Assembly: GCA_029339195.1 (NCBI GenBank)
Contig: JAPTJF010000069.1
Location: 62,001-126,000 of the forward strand
Reading direction: 5' to 3'
Source: Micractinium sp. NFX-FRZ
Lineage: Eukaryota > Chlorophyta > Trebouxiophyceae > Chlorellales > Chlorellaceae
DNA length: 64,000 bases
Each line of letters begins with the position of its first letter. The first letter of the stretch is position 1. The translations under genes were made by a program, and so were the position numbers. Below, piece after piece: positions 1 through 20,480 of this stretch. Under the pieces are notes generated by a model that saw only the letters and a program-made list of their open reading frames with translations, did not search any database and was not told where the DNA came from.

Positions 1-3000
1 CAGCTGCCAGGCAGGCCTGCAGGGCATGTGGAATGGGAGCAGTTGGGGGCCATGGTGAGCCCAGCAGGCATGCCTGCCCGCCAAGCGCCTGTTTGAATAG
101 TCGAAGTTGACTGGCCAGCCTACAGAGGCAGCCCGGCAGCACAGGGCTTGAAAGCCCTAGCAATTGATCGGCACAACAGCAGCGGCAGCAAAAGCACTCA
201 CGTGTAGTGCTGGCCGACCAGCAGGCGCAGCAGGCTCTCCGCGCGTGGCACGTCCCCAGCCGCGTGCGCCGCCGCAGCTGCACGCAGCAGCAGGGGCTGC
301 TGCTGCGCGGCCAGGCCCAGCGCTCCCGCCAGCTGCCCCAGAGTGGCGCTGTCTGCTGTGGCCAGCCGGGGGTGATCAGCCAGCAGCCCCTCCAGCACTT
401 GGCTGTCCCCGCTGGCGGCCTGTGCCCGCAGCTGCTGCACCTGCAGCGGCGGCAGGTCTAGGCCCAACTGCTGCAGCTGCTCTCCAGCTGCAATGCCGGC
501 CAGCTGCTCTCGGGCAGCAGCTGAGGCGGGCAGCAGGGAAAAGCACTCCTTGGCCTGCAGAGGGGGCCGCGAAGGGCATCAAAGATCAGCTGAGGCGCAC
601 GGGGGGAGGCTCTCGTCATGCCGCCATATTAATCGACCACCTGCTGCCACGACAGCTGGCAGACCTGCGCCCAGCTTTCCACCGGCAGTGGACAGCTTTT
701 CTGCATTCCCCTCACAGCCTGCAAGGGGGGCGCTGTGGCCTTGCGAAATAAACATTGACACCACAAACACCCGCCACCAGTGCTACGGTAATTACGTGAG
801 CCCCACCTGCTTTACAGCCCGGTCAGACATGTCTGAGGCTGAGAGGTACACCTCCCTGCCGGCCGTCAGCACCAGCTGCTCGGCGGCTGCCAGCGGCAGC
901 GGCTGCAGGTAAGATTTGCAGAGCCGGAACTGCCCAACTCTGGAGGCAGCCAAGGGTGAGGGAAGCAGCAGGCAGGCAGCGCAGATCTTGAATACGGGGG
1001 GGCAGAAGATGGATAGGCACAGTGATGCCCCCTTGAAGCAGGCAGGCAAGCAGGCAGGGAGCAGCGGGCAAGGGGAGGAGCAGGGCAGGGCGGCGCTGGG
1101 TTGTTGGCATTGTCGGCACTGTTGGCACGCACCTCAGCAGTGCCCGACAGAACTCAGTCCGTACGTCCTCCTCGCTCAGCTGCAGAAGGAGCAAAGGAAA
1201 GGCGGCAGCAGGCGCGGCTTGCAAAGGGAGTGGGTTGAGGCAAGGGCGATGCGCAGGCCAGCACGGATGCGTGGACACCTGAAACCAACTTTGAAAGACG
1301 CCAGCCACAGTGCATACCATGCAGGCCACAGCCCAGCACGCCTCTGCCCTTCTGCAAAGGCTTGTACAGCCTTGGGTGCTTCGCTGGGGAGCATGCAAAG
1401 TGGCAAACATGCCCACCTGAGTGAACCCCTGCTCCTGAATGGTCCTCAGGTCCATCCACACATCCACCCAGCGCGACTCTGTGTTCTTGGTGCGCGACAC
1501 GCGGGCCAGCAGCGTGCGCAGCACGCGGAGCGCGGCGGCGCGGTCGCTGTCACGAACCGTGCTGCACGCACACGGGGGGGTGCATGCCGGGTGTGGGTGG
1601 GGCACGTGGCAACGTGGGACGTGTGCTGAAGCGTGGTGAGGACAGAAAGACCCCAACCAGAAAGGCAAGCAAGCAGGTATGAGGCCACGGGCAGAGCACC
1701 CAGCACCTTCCCGGAAGCAGCAATGCAAACTGCAGAGATTAAGCAACCACAAGGCAGTGCTGCAAGTAAGGGCAAACAAACGGTGCGCCCCCCCCCACCT
1801 GGCAGGCGTGGTGAGCCCGTGCTTGGTGAGCAGGCGGGCGGCAGTGACGTGGTGGCGCACTACCGCCAGCGCCTCTGCTGCCGCCTCGTGCTCCTCAGGC
1901 CCCAGCTCAGCGTCGGCATGCACAGCGTCGCGCGCCGCGCTCAGCATGGAGTTGAATAGCTCCCAAGCATCTGTGGCCTGCATCAGATTGCAAGGTAGGC
2001 AGGCAGCTAGGGTTGGGAGGTGGACGCAGGCGCAGGGGCAGACAGCCGGCAAGCGGATTGCGGCAAGCGGCCAGGCCTGCAGGCGCAGCTCGCGGGCATC
2101 CCAGCACACGCGCGCGCGCAAGCAGTTGCATTCCTTTGCTTGGGTGGCGCGGCGGCGGCGCTCACCCCGCAGGCGTAGCAGCAGGAGCCCGCTGTTTTGG
2201 CCAATTGGGCGGCGGATGAGAAGATGATGCGCTGCCGTGCCTCGCTCTGCATCAGTCGCACCACCCAGGCTAGCCTCTTGGCCGACTCGCTTTCCAGTGC
2301 CTGCAGGCAGCGGTGCACGGTATGAGGGGCGGGGGAGCAAATATCATGATGCGGTGGAAGGGGCAGGGGAGGCGCAGAGAAAAGCATGCCCGCTTGCCTC
2401 CCCTGCAGCACGCCGGCGCCCTCAAGCGACGACGACGGTGAAGCAAGCAGCACGCAGCGTCGCTGTGCAGTGCCAGCAAAGGGCAGCAGCTGCAGGCACG
2501 GCTCACCATGCGCAGCACGACTTGGGGATTGGGTGCCTCGTCAGCGCTGCCAGCCCAGCTGGCATCTGCCAGCCTGGCAAGGAAGGGTGCCACTGTCAGC
2601 GCCAGGTCTTCTGCCAGGCTGTCGCCACCCAGCATGCCCAGCAGGAGCGACAGCCGCTGCTGCAGGGCCAGCCCTGCATATTGCCGCAGCTCCAGCTGCC
2701 AGGCGACGCCGCTGCCGCCGTCGCCCCGGGAGGTGGCTGCAGGCAGCAGAGCACACGGGCGATTGGCAGACTATCCACCACCACACTGGCACGCGCCTCC
2801 AGACCGGCGTCCTCCGAAGAACGTAGCCGAAAGAGATGCTCCCGCAACGGCGGGAGCCCTGCATTGCCCCCAGCAGGCACCCAAACCCATCCCCCCAGCC
2901 CCGCACCAAGCCACGCACCCAGCTTGATCAGCGACAGCAGCTCCTGCCCCAACGCCAGCAGGGCGCCAACTGAGGGCTCTGAGTAGTGCAGGGCAGCAGC

Positions 3001-4387
3001 CCCCGCCTCCAGCAGCGCCAGAGCGTTGGGCAGCTGGCCTGCGGCCAAGCGGACAGGACGGGGAGGGGCATCAGCTGGGTGTGGAGCAGCGAGGGTAGTT
3101 TTGTGAGCAGGCAGATGCATCGGCATGCCTGCAAGAGCCTTCAGAAAAAACACACAAAAAAGCATTTGTGCCGCACACCCTACACCCCCAGCCAGACTCC
3201 CACCCGTCGTGGCGTCCAGCTGCTGCGCGCGGTCGCACACCCACTGTGCCACCTGGCGTTGCGTGGGCGGGTGCCAGCCGCCCCCGGCCACCACAGCATC
3301 GCCAGCAGCGCACATGGGCTCTGTGGCAAGCAGCAGGGCGTACTGCCCAGCCTCCCGCAGCTCGGCGGCTGCGGCGGCTGACTCAGCCCAGTCGGGCTGA
3401 CGTGGCAGCAGCGGCGGCTGGCGCAGGGAGGCCACCTGCAGCAACCGCGCAGAGGGCATTCTTGCAAGGGATTTAGTAGCATGTTTCATGCAAAGACAGG
3501 GACTGTGAGCCCAAACAGGCGAGCACGGCATGGCACGGGGTGACATGCGCCTTTGGCCCTGGGCAAGAGGAGGCGGTGCCATGCCTGGGCTGCGCATCCC
3601 TCGAGCGTCGCACAAATCCGGCCAGCGTCTGCAGCCTGCCCCCCAGCCGCAGTTGCCCGCCCCCTGGCGGCCAGCACCCACCTGCCGCAGCAGCGGGGCA
3701 TACTGCTTAGGGTCCACAGTTTCTGGGATGGCGCTCAGCACATCCAGCATGGACGGCAGCAGAGCACGCGGGTGGCGAGTGAGCAGCAGCGGCAGAGCAG
3801 ACAGGCGCCCCGCCGCCGCCAGCGCCAGTGCAGCCTCGGCGATCGTGCAGTCACGCAGGGAGGCGTAGGCGGCGGGGCTCCAGGCGCTGGGTGGCATGAG
3901 TTGAAGGGTGGGCAGGAGGGGGCAAGCGTTCCAGCGTGATGCGAGCAGCAGTCAGCTGGAGTGAAGCACCCAGCACGTGAGGGCTGCACGGCGCGTACGA
4001 TTTCAGCAATCAGCAGCCCATCTTGTCACATACACACACACACACACACAGATGTGCTCACCCGCCGAGCAGCGCCAGTGACGTGTCGAGCCGCTCCAGA
4101 TGCTGCAGCAGGTGCAGGCGGAGGTCCCGCCAGCGCTGCCGCCGCTCCGCCGCCAGTGTCGCCCCGCCGCCAAGACCAGCCTCGGCCGCTGCCCCGACAT
4201 TCTCACTGCCTTCCCCATCCAAACCACGTTGCTCGGGGAGGCCCAGCACCTCGGCCGTGAGCTGCAGGCCTCGCTCCAGCGCCTGCCGCTGCGCTTCCGG
4301 GCTGGCCTGCAGACATTCCGTGCACTGCTCCGCCTCCAAAAGTCTTCGATCGTCGCCCGAAGCCTCCATCCCAGGCCCACTCAGCAA
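1..4387 (-). CDS. NBAS: NBAS/MIP2-like Sec39-domain ER-Golgi tethering protein (3' part beyond window)
   Basis: Probable subunit of the Dsl1/NRZ (plant MAG2-MIP) tethering complex for Golgi-to-ER vesicles. Exons (minus): 4387-4062, 3886-3682, 3435-3204, 3038-2919, 2858 to about 2790 (end uncertain), 2736-2507, 2300-2166, 1977-1799, 1561-1417, 1179-1133, 939-807, 554-202; apart from the uncertain end of the fifth exon, phases agree across the chain. The last donor (GTGAGT at 201) sends the gene off the left edge. Recognition rests on Sec39/NBAS landmarks: LSAIPETVDPKQYAPLL (about 3760-3690), RQPDW in exon 3, GQLPNALALLEAG in exon 4, and FCRALLR-VGQFRLCKSYL joined to EQLVLTAGREVYLSAS (1179-807), which matches the plant MIP2 core. 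The first ATG with this frame is 4387, and MCM5 begins only about 750 bp upstream. The N-terminal beta-propeller usual in NBAS therefore seems absent. Family call firm from pattern; start and exon 5 less so. Confidence 0.8.
4030..4050. repeat. (CA)n microsatellite in NBAS-like intron 1
   Basis: About ten CA units lie just downstream of the exon 1 donor, so the sense transcript reads (TG)n. No function is evident. Confidence 0.85.
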
Positions 4388-5140
4388 GTGCCGGCTGTCA
4401 TTTGTATTTGCGTCTGTATGGAACGAACACAGTTGTTATGGCCTCGCTTGGTAGACCGACAGCGATCAACTGCAGCTGGAGCTCCAATCGTCAAGCTGAG
4501 GAATGGGTGTGACTTGCATGACGGGCGGGTGGGCGGGCGAGCGGGCAGCGGCAGCGGCGGCCGAGCCGGCTTGTTGCTAGGCATACAGAGGAGGTTGCAA
4601 AGGTCAGCCCCTGTGGCACTAGCGCTACATGGTTTCAAGTGTATGCAGGTGTACGTGCTGGCAGGCAGGCGGGTGGGCACAGAGCTTGCGTCAGGCCCTC
4701 ACCCGCCTAGATGGGCAGTCCACCAAACTCAAAGCAAAAATGGTGCTTGGTGATCGGGCATCAATCTGTAGGAATGGTGTGAATTTATATGTCAGCTTTT
4801 GGAAGTGAGCCTGCTCTGCCTGCACATGGTGGCAGCAGCGAGCGAATGCCGTGGGAGCGGGCGCGCTGAGCTGGCGGCCGGCAGTCGCAAGGCGGCCTCC
4901 ATCGCTGCCCACGGACGCGCCATCATCTGTCCTTGCACCCAGTGGTGACACTGCGACCCACTTTCTGGCCCGACTCGCTACCCCAAGCCGCTTTCGTTTG
5001 AATACAGCTCTGCTCGCCAGCGCTTTTTCCGGCCGCCCACCTGTCCTTAACGCGCTCGGTGCCTTCCTTCATTTGTTTCAACACCTCTCCAGGGCCGGCG
5101 GGGCTCAGCACTCGACCTTCACCACAGCGTGCAAGCCAAG
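4388..5140. promoter_or_regulatory. Divergent promoter region between the NBAS-like gene and MCM5
   Basis: A stretch of 753 bp separates the two start codons, so both genes probably share it as promoter and 5' UTRs. It is locally AT-richer near 4725-4800, including a TATA-like run around 4787. No coding sequence in it is convincing; the open frame crossing 4851-5489 is open only because of base composition and its 3' part overlaps MCM5 exon 2 in the real frame. Confidence 0.45.
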
Positions 5141-13009
<7,869 letters not shown>

Positions 13010-14159
13010 AGGCAGGAGCAAGGAAGATTGACAGCACCCAGTGACCTCCAGGGGGTGCCCTGCCGCGCTGCGCTGCGCCGGCTTGCGCGCCAAGCGGCAA
13101 GCCTTCGTTTATGCAGTGCCTGCATAGCAGAGTGCCCTGCCCCCACCGGCAGACATTGACGGATTGTGATTGCGATTGACACTGACGACGCTGCCCCAGC
13201 TGTGGGCAGCACTAGACCGGCAACGTGCGGGCGTGCGGGCATAAGTGGCGCCGAGCAGGCGCCCCGCCCCGCCCTGCACTCTGACGCTGTGACTTGTACC
13301 AAACCAATCACCACTCTTCCCCTCTCCCTCCCAGAGGGGGCCCTCTCCCTCCCACCTGCTCCTCCCTCCCTCTTTCTGTCCCCCTTTTGAGGGGTCCTCA
13401 TGGCGCGTTGTATGCAACAACTGCTGCTCTGTATCTGACAGGGACAGCTGCTGCGATGGGAAGAAGGGACGCTGTGGAGCCAAAGCTTCGTGCAGTGGGC
13501 AGTGACGCAAGGCTGGGTGAGGCTTGTCTTTAAAGATTTGGAGCCCCGAATGTGGCTCTTCGCTCGCAGGCGCCTGCCCATATCTCTGTGGTGCCGCGGG
13601 GCAACAGTGCAGGTGTGAATGTGCGCATGTGCCGACCAGCCTCACACCTCTCAGCATTTCATGGTGAGTCACGAGGTGGCTCAAAGGCTGAAGCCAAGCA
13701 ACCGTGGCTTCAGGGGCGGTCACCCCGCCCGCAAGCGCACCGTGCACCTGGCAGGTCCCTGGGTGTGGTCCCGCCGCTGCCACAAGTGCCTGCTGGCGGC
13801 CGTCCAACGCTCAGTGCTGCATGTGCCGAACAGGTGCTCCAGGATCCGAAATGTACCCGAGGCCAACTCTTTGTCAAAGACTTTGATCTGCCTAGGTGCC
13901 GCGTGGTTCTCGGTGGTTTGCATGCTGCGGGCGGGCTGCACGTCGCCCTTCTCTGCGAGCCAGCTGCACGGGCATGTGCATGTGTTTGGCGACACTGTTT
14001 GGCGACTCACACTGCCGATGACTGGCAGCGAAAGCAGCAACTTGTCCTGGTTGCTAGCACGCGGGTGAACACCTTTCGGCGTGCAGCAGTAGCCCATTAG
14101 CGCAAAGAATTCTGGACGCCCGCCGCCCGAGAGAGCTGCTGAGCAGACAGGCTAGGCCC
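13010..14159. other. MCM5 3' UTR / intergenic spacer
   Basis: About 1.15 kb between the MCM5 stop and the kinase start on the same strand. It must hold the MCM5 3' end and the kinase promoter. I see no TGTAA signal. Several open frames of 120-180 codons cross it on both strands, but none shows a recognisable domain or good splice structure. Confidence 0.5.
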
Positions 14160-17100
14160 ATGTGGCTGGCCTTGCTTGCAGTCCTGGCGCTCAGCTGCGG
14201 GCCAGTGGCGGCTCAGAGGCCCGGGAGTGGACCGCCATGGCCGCCACTGAACGGTGGGGCGGCCACCGTCTACACGGGGCAGCAGCTGCTCTCGGCGCTG
14301 AGCTCGGGCGTTGGCAACATCACACTAGCAGGTGCGCCAGGCAACTAAAACAGTGATGGCGCGCAAGGGCGCTCGTGCCCAGCCTGCCAAAGCAGCTGCC
14401 GCTCCACCGCCGCCACAGCTGCCACTGCCACCCCCCCCACCCCCCCCCCTCCTGCAGCCGACATCCACCTCCTGCCGTCCGACTGGCAGCCATACACGCT
14501 GCCCATCAACATATCAGCCTTTAACCGCACCGTGTTGATCCATGGAGGTGGGCTGGCACCAGGGGAGGCTGTGGCTGGAGGCACGCAGCTAAACTTCAGC
14601 ACGTGGCAGCTATTTGGCTCAGCTATGGCTATTGTTCTTGCGGGCATGCAGCTTGGGCTGCCAGGCAGCTGCTACACACAGGTGGCTCCACATTGTTGTT
14701 CAGCTGTGCCCCTCGGATCAGCCTTTTGACCAGCATGCCAGTTTGCTGCTTGCGCCGGCACTCCCCCTGCAGATGGCCAGCGTCGTGTGCTCGACTGGGG
14801 CCTGTCCATTGGCCTGCTGTCCATCGACGCCAATACCACGCTGGCCCTCTCCAACCTGTCCTCAGAACGTGCGTGCAATGCATGCTGACATGCGTATGGG
14901 CAGGTATGGGCATGTGTTCATACACGGCTGCATGCTGGGTGCGCCGGCACGCGGCACGCTGCACAGCCGCCTACTTGGCCACATGTATGTGGCACGTTCA
15001 GCACAGCACTGCGTTGCACCGCCGCTTGGCCTGGCCCGCCAATGCAGCGGCCCAATTGCTCCGCACCGCCCGACTGTTTGCCCAGCATGCGCCCGCTTTC
15101 CACCCTGCAGAGCCAGGCAGCCGCGTGCAGGGCGTGGAGATGCTGCCGATTGAGATCAAGGGGTCGCCTCTGTGGCCCTCGGTGACTGGGGAGGTCGGCC
15201 ACAGCGTGGTGATCCAGGCCAGCAGCGTGCAGTTCGACATCAGCAACTGCAACCCAGAGTTTGTGCAAGTGAGGAGGGAGAGAAGGAAAGGGGGTCTGGG
15301 TGGCAGGGCAAGTGTTCTCTGCCATGCCAGGTCATGCCCACACTACGCCACGCCTGCACGTTGCCACGCCTGCCATGCATGCTGTGGTGTGGGACATCAC
15401 CCAATGATGTTTGAGGTGAAGCGCACCCACTCCCTGCTATGCTGCGCCCTGTCATGCCATGTCACATCGTGCTGTGCCGTGCTGACCTGTGCTGTGCTGT
15501 GCTGTGCTGTGCCGTGCCGTGCTGTGTTGCGCAGGTTGAGGTCAAGCGCATCCAGTCGCTGCTGGAAAAGTTTGCCGGCCCCTCTGCCAGCCAGCTTGTG
15601 ACCTATGCCGGCGGCATCTCGATTCAATACACCTACGTCCCCTTCCCAGCCACCGTGTTCAACACCGTCAGCAAGCAGCAGGGTGAGGGCGGGGGGCGGC
15701 ACTGCGGGATGCGCTGTGCTGTGCGGCACTGCGCGCTGTGAAGCGGCAGTGGGATTGCTAGGGGGCTGGGCTGCAGCTTCTGCATCCGCCTTGGTCTGGG
15801 GCTGCCAGCGTGCGGAGCACGGCAGGCTGTGCACAATGCTGCCGGCCCGGGCCCCGGCGCAGCTTGTCCGACCCCGAACCCCACCTACCTTTGGCCCTGC
15901 TACAGTGGGTCACACTCTCGTCGCCGACAGGACCAGATCCCCTCTCACCATCTTGGCCAACCCTTACCCCATCCGATATCCTCCCTGCAGTGGGCACGGC
16001 CCAATACACATACGCCAACATGACATCCACCTGCTACGACTCCTCATCCTCCGGAGGCGGCGGCGGTGTGCCCAGCTGGGTGGGGGCCGTGGTGGGCTCC
16101 GTCGTGGGCTGCGCGGTGCTGGCTCTCATCGGGGCGGCGCTGCTCTGGAGGCGCAAGCGGCACTACCAGCGCCAGCTGGCGGTCGCCGACGAGGAGCGCG
16201 TCAGCAAGAGCGGCAGCGGCGCTGACCTGGCGTCCCTGGGCTCTGGAAAGCTCACGTCATGTGACACCAAGCGACTGTCCAGCCAGCCTAGCGGGGAGAT
16301 CCCCCAGCCCTTCCTGCGCACGCGGTTTGGCCCCATTGACGGGGTGCAGCTGGGAGAGCTCCTAGGGCGCGGCGCCTTTGGGCGTGTGTATAAAGGTGGG
16401 TGGGGTGGAAGCGGATGGGGCGGGGGGAAGATAGTGGGTGGGCGCGGGACGCAGGGGTTGGGGCAGAGCGAGGGAGAGCAGGGGGAGATCAGCTCAGCAG
16501 CAGCTTTCTTCTCGCACCCACATGTGCGCGTGTAGCCCGCCAAACGCGCCCACGCCGTCGATCACTCACACGCTTTGCTCTGCGCCGCCCTCTGCCTGGC
16601 AGGCCGGTGGAAGGGCGCCATTGTGGCGGTGAAAGTGATCGACCACCGAGTGGGGCCGGGGAAGACGCACGATCTCTCGCGGGAGCCGCTGCTCAGGTGC
16701 GCTGTGCGCGCTGTGCACGCTGTCGTGCACTGTGTGCGCTGTTGTGTGAGCTGAGCGTGCTGTGTGCGCTGTGTTCGCTGTTGTGTGCGCTATCTGCGCT
16801 GTTGTGTGCACAGGCAGCGCTGCCATCCCGGCAGGCGAGCGGCGGTGACGCCGGCGCCTGGGCGCACTGCAAGCAACTACCAGGCTGCCACGTGCGCAGG
16901 GCTGGGCGGCGGGCCCATGCAGCAGCCCCTCCATGCTCTCAAGCACAGCGTGTTCTTGCCTGACGCCGCCCTGGCCTCCCCGCCGCTAACCCCGCCTGCC
17001 CCCCCAACCCCATGCAGTATGTCTGTCTCCCACCCCAACGTTGTCATCACACACAAGTGAGTCCTTTTGCCCCATTGTGGTAGTCTCTCGGGGGGTGCGG

Positions 17101-19753
17101 GGGCCAGGAGGCTGTGCAGGGTGCGGGATTGAGCATGCACACACGCGGCACGGCGGTGGGGACCACCGACCCCGACGGCGGCAGGGTTGTGGTCCCCACC
17201 AGCCTGGCGTCATGCGCGTCATGCGCGCTGCGCCTCATGCATGCTGCCACGCCCAGGGTTAGAGTGCCGGCGTGCCTGCTCATCTGCGCATGCCCCACTA
17301 GCCCACCCCGCTGCAACGGCAGGGGGACTGAATGCTCTACCCCAGCGCTGCTTCCGGCCGTCCTCACTGGCTCCTGCCCCCTTTCTGGCGCCCGCAGGAT
17401 GTGTGTTGTCAAAGTGATGCACGCCAACCCCTCTGAGACAGAGGAGGGCGAGGAGGCGCAGCAGCAGCAGGCGGCAGCGGGCGCAGTCACCGGCGGGACG
17501 GGCAGCAGCCAGGGCGCCTCTGGGAGCGGCGGCCAGCGGGTGCCGGCGCTTGACGGCAGCGGCATGGTTGAGCTTGTGTCGCCGCACGATGTGCTGCAGC
17601 CGGGGTGAGGCGGGGGATGGGGCGCAGGGTGCAGGCCAGGGGGCGTGGGAGGCTGGTAGGTGGTGCCTGGGGGCGGATGTGTGCTCTCTCTCGTACTGCC
17701 GTACTGCATCCTGCCTTTGCCTGCCTCTTCCCTCCCGCCCCTGTTGCCTTGCCAAGCCTCACCGCCCTCGCGCCTTCCTATTCATTTCAACTCCCCGCAG
17801 CCTGTATGAGACCTGGCTCATCGCTCGGCCTTGCCTCACCCTTGCTCTCTCCACCCGTTGCGCTTCCCTTGTTACACCTCAGCCGTCCGCACCCTCCCCA
17901 CTTGAACCGTGCAGCCTCTACAAGACCCTGCTCATCACTTTGCTCTGCCTAAACCGTCCCCTTGCACCCGTCACTCTCCCTCCTGCCTGCCTGACCTCGC
18001 CTCCCCCGCCTCCCTGCCATCGCAACCAACCAAACGTTGTGCAGCCTCTGCAAGGCCTGTCTCATCACGCAGTTCTGCCTCACCCTTCCTCTCTCCACCC
18101 GTCGCGCTTTCCATGCCACACCTCACCCTTCCGTGCCTCACCTCCCAACCAAACGTTGTGCAGCCTCTGCGAGACCCGGCTCATCACTTGGCTTTGCCTC
18201 ACCCCTACCCTTCCACCCCGCTCTTTCCCTCCTGCCTGCCGAACCTCGCTTCCCCGCCCTCCCATTCATGCACCCCCCGCAGCCTCTACGAGACCTGGCT
18301 GATCACGGAGCTGTGTGACCGGGGCAGCCTGGCAGACCTGATCCACAGCGGGCGGGGGCTGGGGGGAGGGGACCCCGCCCAGCGCGACATCTGGGCCCTC
18401 CTGTCCCTGCTGGACGTGGCGCTCGGCCTGGAGTACCTGCACTCGAGCACCATTGTGAGTTTGATTGGTGCCTCCACATTGTGTGTGTGTGCGCCGTCGG
18501 ATGGCTGGGGCGGTGCTGGCTTTGCTCTGCCTGCCTGCCTGCCTGCCCGCCTGCCCTGCCCACCTACCTGCTCCCCTGTGTGCCTGCCCCACCCCACATC
18601 AGATCCACGGCGACCTGAAGCCCGCCAACGTGCTCCTCAAGGCGGCGCGCAACGACCGGCGGGGCTTCGTTTGCAAGCTGGGCGACTTTGGCCTGTCACG
18701 CATGCTGGGGACGGGGGAGAGCCACGTGGACACGCAGGTCAGGCGGGTTTGCTACAACGGGTGGCTAGGAAGGCTGTTGGGATGTATGGTTGTGTGACAG
18801 CGGGGCTGTGTGTGCGGGGGGCGGGGGAGGTGCAGGCGTGTTGGGGCTGGCCAGGCGGTTGAGGGTGTGCTCTGTGGGGCTGGCCAGGCGGTTGAGGGTG
18901 TGCATAGGGGCTGGCTGTTGGGGGCAGAGGTGGTCCTCTTGGGGACGCAGGCGTGGCACGGCGCGGGTGGGGGCACGCGCTGAGTGGGGCGGGGGCTGGG
19001 ACTGCGGCGCGGTGTGCATTTTGCACCCTTCCTCTTTCATGGATCTGCGACGGGACTGACCCCGATTGCCCTTCTCCCCCGCCAACGCCCCGCAGAGCTA
19101 CGGCACTGCCAGCTACGCCGCCCCGGAGCTGCTGTCAGAGGGCAAGCTGACCAAGGCGGCCGACATCTACTCCCTGGGAATCATAAGTGAGCGGGGCACA
19201 CCTGCCTGCCCCCCTGCCTGCCCCCCTGCCTGCCTGCTTGCCTGCTGTGCCCATCTTGTTGACTCCTGGGCAGGTTGGCTGCCCACCCGCCTGCCGTGCT
19301 CGTGTCCGTTGCCCTCTCCACCCAAATGCCCACGCATCGATGCATCACGCCACTGGCAGAGAGGGAGCCGGTTGGGGCCTCCCACTGCCTGCCTGGCGCC
19401 CCTCAACCCCTCCCTCCCGCCCGCCCGCCCCCTCCACGCCTGCAGTCTGGGAGCTGCTGTCTGCCAGCGAGCTGTACCCTGGGTGGAGCGCCATGCAAGT
19501 GATCATCCAAGTCAGCCAGCACGGCAGCCGGCCCGACCCCCCAGAGGGCTGCCCCCCCGCCCTGCTGGACCTGATGCAGCGCTGCTGGGCGCAGGACCCG
19601 CAGCAGCGGCCCAAGGCTGCAGAGGTTGTGGAGGACTTGAGGCTGCAGGTGGTGGCGGCGTTGCGGCCGGCGCAGGCGCCGGCGGGTGCGCCTGCGCCGC
19701 AGCCGCCGCAGCCGCCCGCGCCCCGTGTAGATGCAGGCGCTGCTGGCGCGTAG
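14160..19753 (+). CDS. Receptor-like protein kinase (TKL type), signal peptide, ectodomain, one TM, non-RD kinase
   Basis: Exons 14160-14331, 14458-14547, 14773-14868, 15111-15268, 15535-15682, 15991-16395, 16603-16696, 17018-17056, 17398-17604, 18283-18454, 18603-18737, 19096-19186, 19446-19753; 704 aa in one frame. Residues 1-19 are a signal peptide. The ectodomain (~20-247) has several NxT/S sites and no leucine-rich repeats; its fold is not recognised. A single TM is near 248-274 (VGAVVGSVVGCAVLALIGAA) followed by RRKRH. The kinase has P-loop GRGAFGRVYKG (~347), lysine AVKVI, HGDLKPANVLL, DFGLSRM and YAAPEL. The HRD motif reads HGD (a non-RD kinase). A ~60-residue low-complexity Glu/Gln/Gly/Ser insert (exon 9) sits before the hinge. 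Ligand and substrate unknown. Function as a serine/threonine kinase is inferred from motifs. Confidence 0.85.
17801..18282 (+). repeat. Four decayed copies of kinase exon 10 acceptor/5' end, ~120-nt ladder
   Basis: Blocks starting at 17801, 17915, 18045 and 18164 repeat the start of exon 10 (real start 18283, CCTCTACGAGACCTGGCTGATCAC with Tyr-Glu-Thr-Trp). All four are preceded by an intact CAG. Spacings are 114, 130, 119 and 119 nt. The 17801 copy is nearly identical over its first 30 nt. They may act as decoy or alternative acceptors. Confidence 0.9.
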
Positions 19754-20343
19754 CGCTCCTGTGGCTGTGCCACCATGATGACTTGACTTGTCGGAAAGAA
19801 GGCGGCCCAACATACATGGGCGAGCAGCTGGTCGCGGCGCGGATTTGCATCTCCTGCAGTTGCCTGCCTCGTGCGCTGCGCTGCAACGCAAGCGTGCGCC
19901 CTGCACAGGGCCCCATGCGGACATGGTCCCGCCTTGCTTTGTGCACACCTCACAAACAGAGTTACTCGTTTCACACCATTCTGTTATACTATCCTCTTTC
20001 TTGACCCACCACATCAGGCGCCCCTTTTTGGGCATCTCCCTCCCCTACTCCTTTTCCTCAAACCCTGTTTTATTCCCAAATACATTCATGCGTCCCACAT
20101 GCAGCTCAACTCGCCAGCTGACGCCCGTTTCCCTGTGTACACCAATACGCAACAAACGGCTTTCCACATTCCCTCCACACTCTGCGCATGCACGCTGCTC
20201 CCCACATTCGCTCTCACCCTAGCCATGCCCCCTTTTCTCCCTGTTTCCTAGTTCAAATTCGAACTGCTTTCTCCTCCCTCACCATCACCCTACAAGCAGC
20301 CCCCTGCCTGCCGCCCAACCAAACCTGACGGCCCTCGTATCTC

Positions 20344-20348
20344 TGTAA
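20344..20348 (+). terminator. Candidate poly(A) signal TGTAA of the kinase gene
   Basis: TGTAA is the usual poly(A) signal in green algae. It lies 591 nt past the kinase stop, giving a long but plausible 3' UTR. Confidence 0.4.
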
Positions 20349-20453
20349 ACATCTCCCTCACAAACGTCAGCCCAGGGTGGGCATGTGCCGCGCCTTGAAG
20401 TGAGAAGCCCTGTCCCTCGCTGGAAACATGCAGCACGGGTCCTTCATTCAGCA

Positions 20454-20480
20454 GTGTGTGTGTGTGTGTGTGTGTGTGTT
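20454..20480. repeat. (GT)n microsatellite
   Basis: About 13 GT units between the convergent kinase and TIC20 genes. Confidence 0.9.

Noticed and set aside
823..2340. 505-codon minus-strand open frame
   Set aside because: It runs through several NBAS-like introns and the segments that match the family lie in short spliced exons; it is open because of GC-rich composition.
13552..14100. 182-codon plus-strand frame between MCM5 and the kinase
   Set aside because: No domain, competing frames of similar length on both strands, and no supporting splice sites; treated as spacer.
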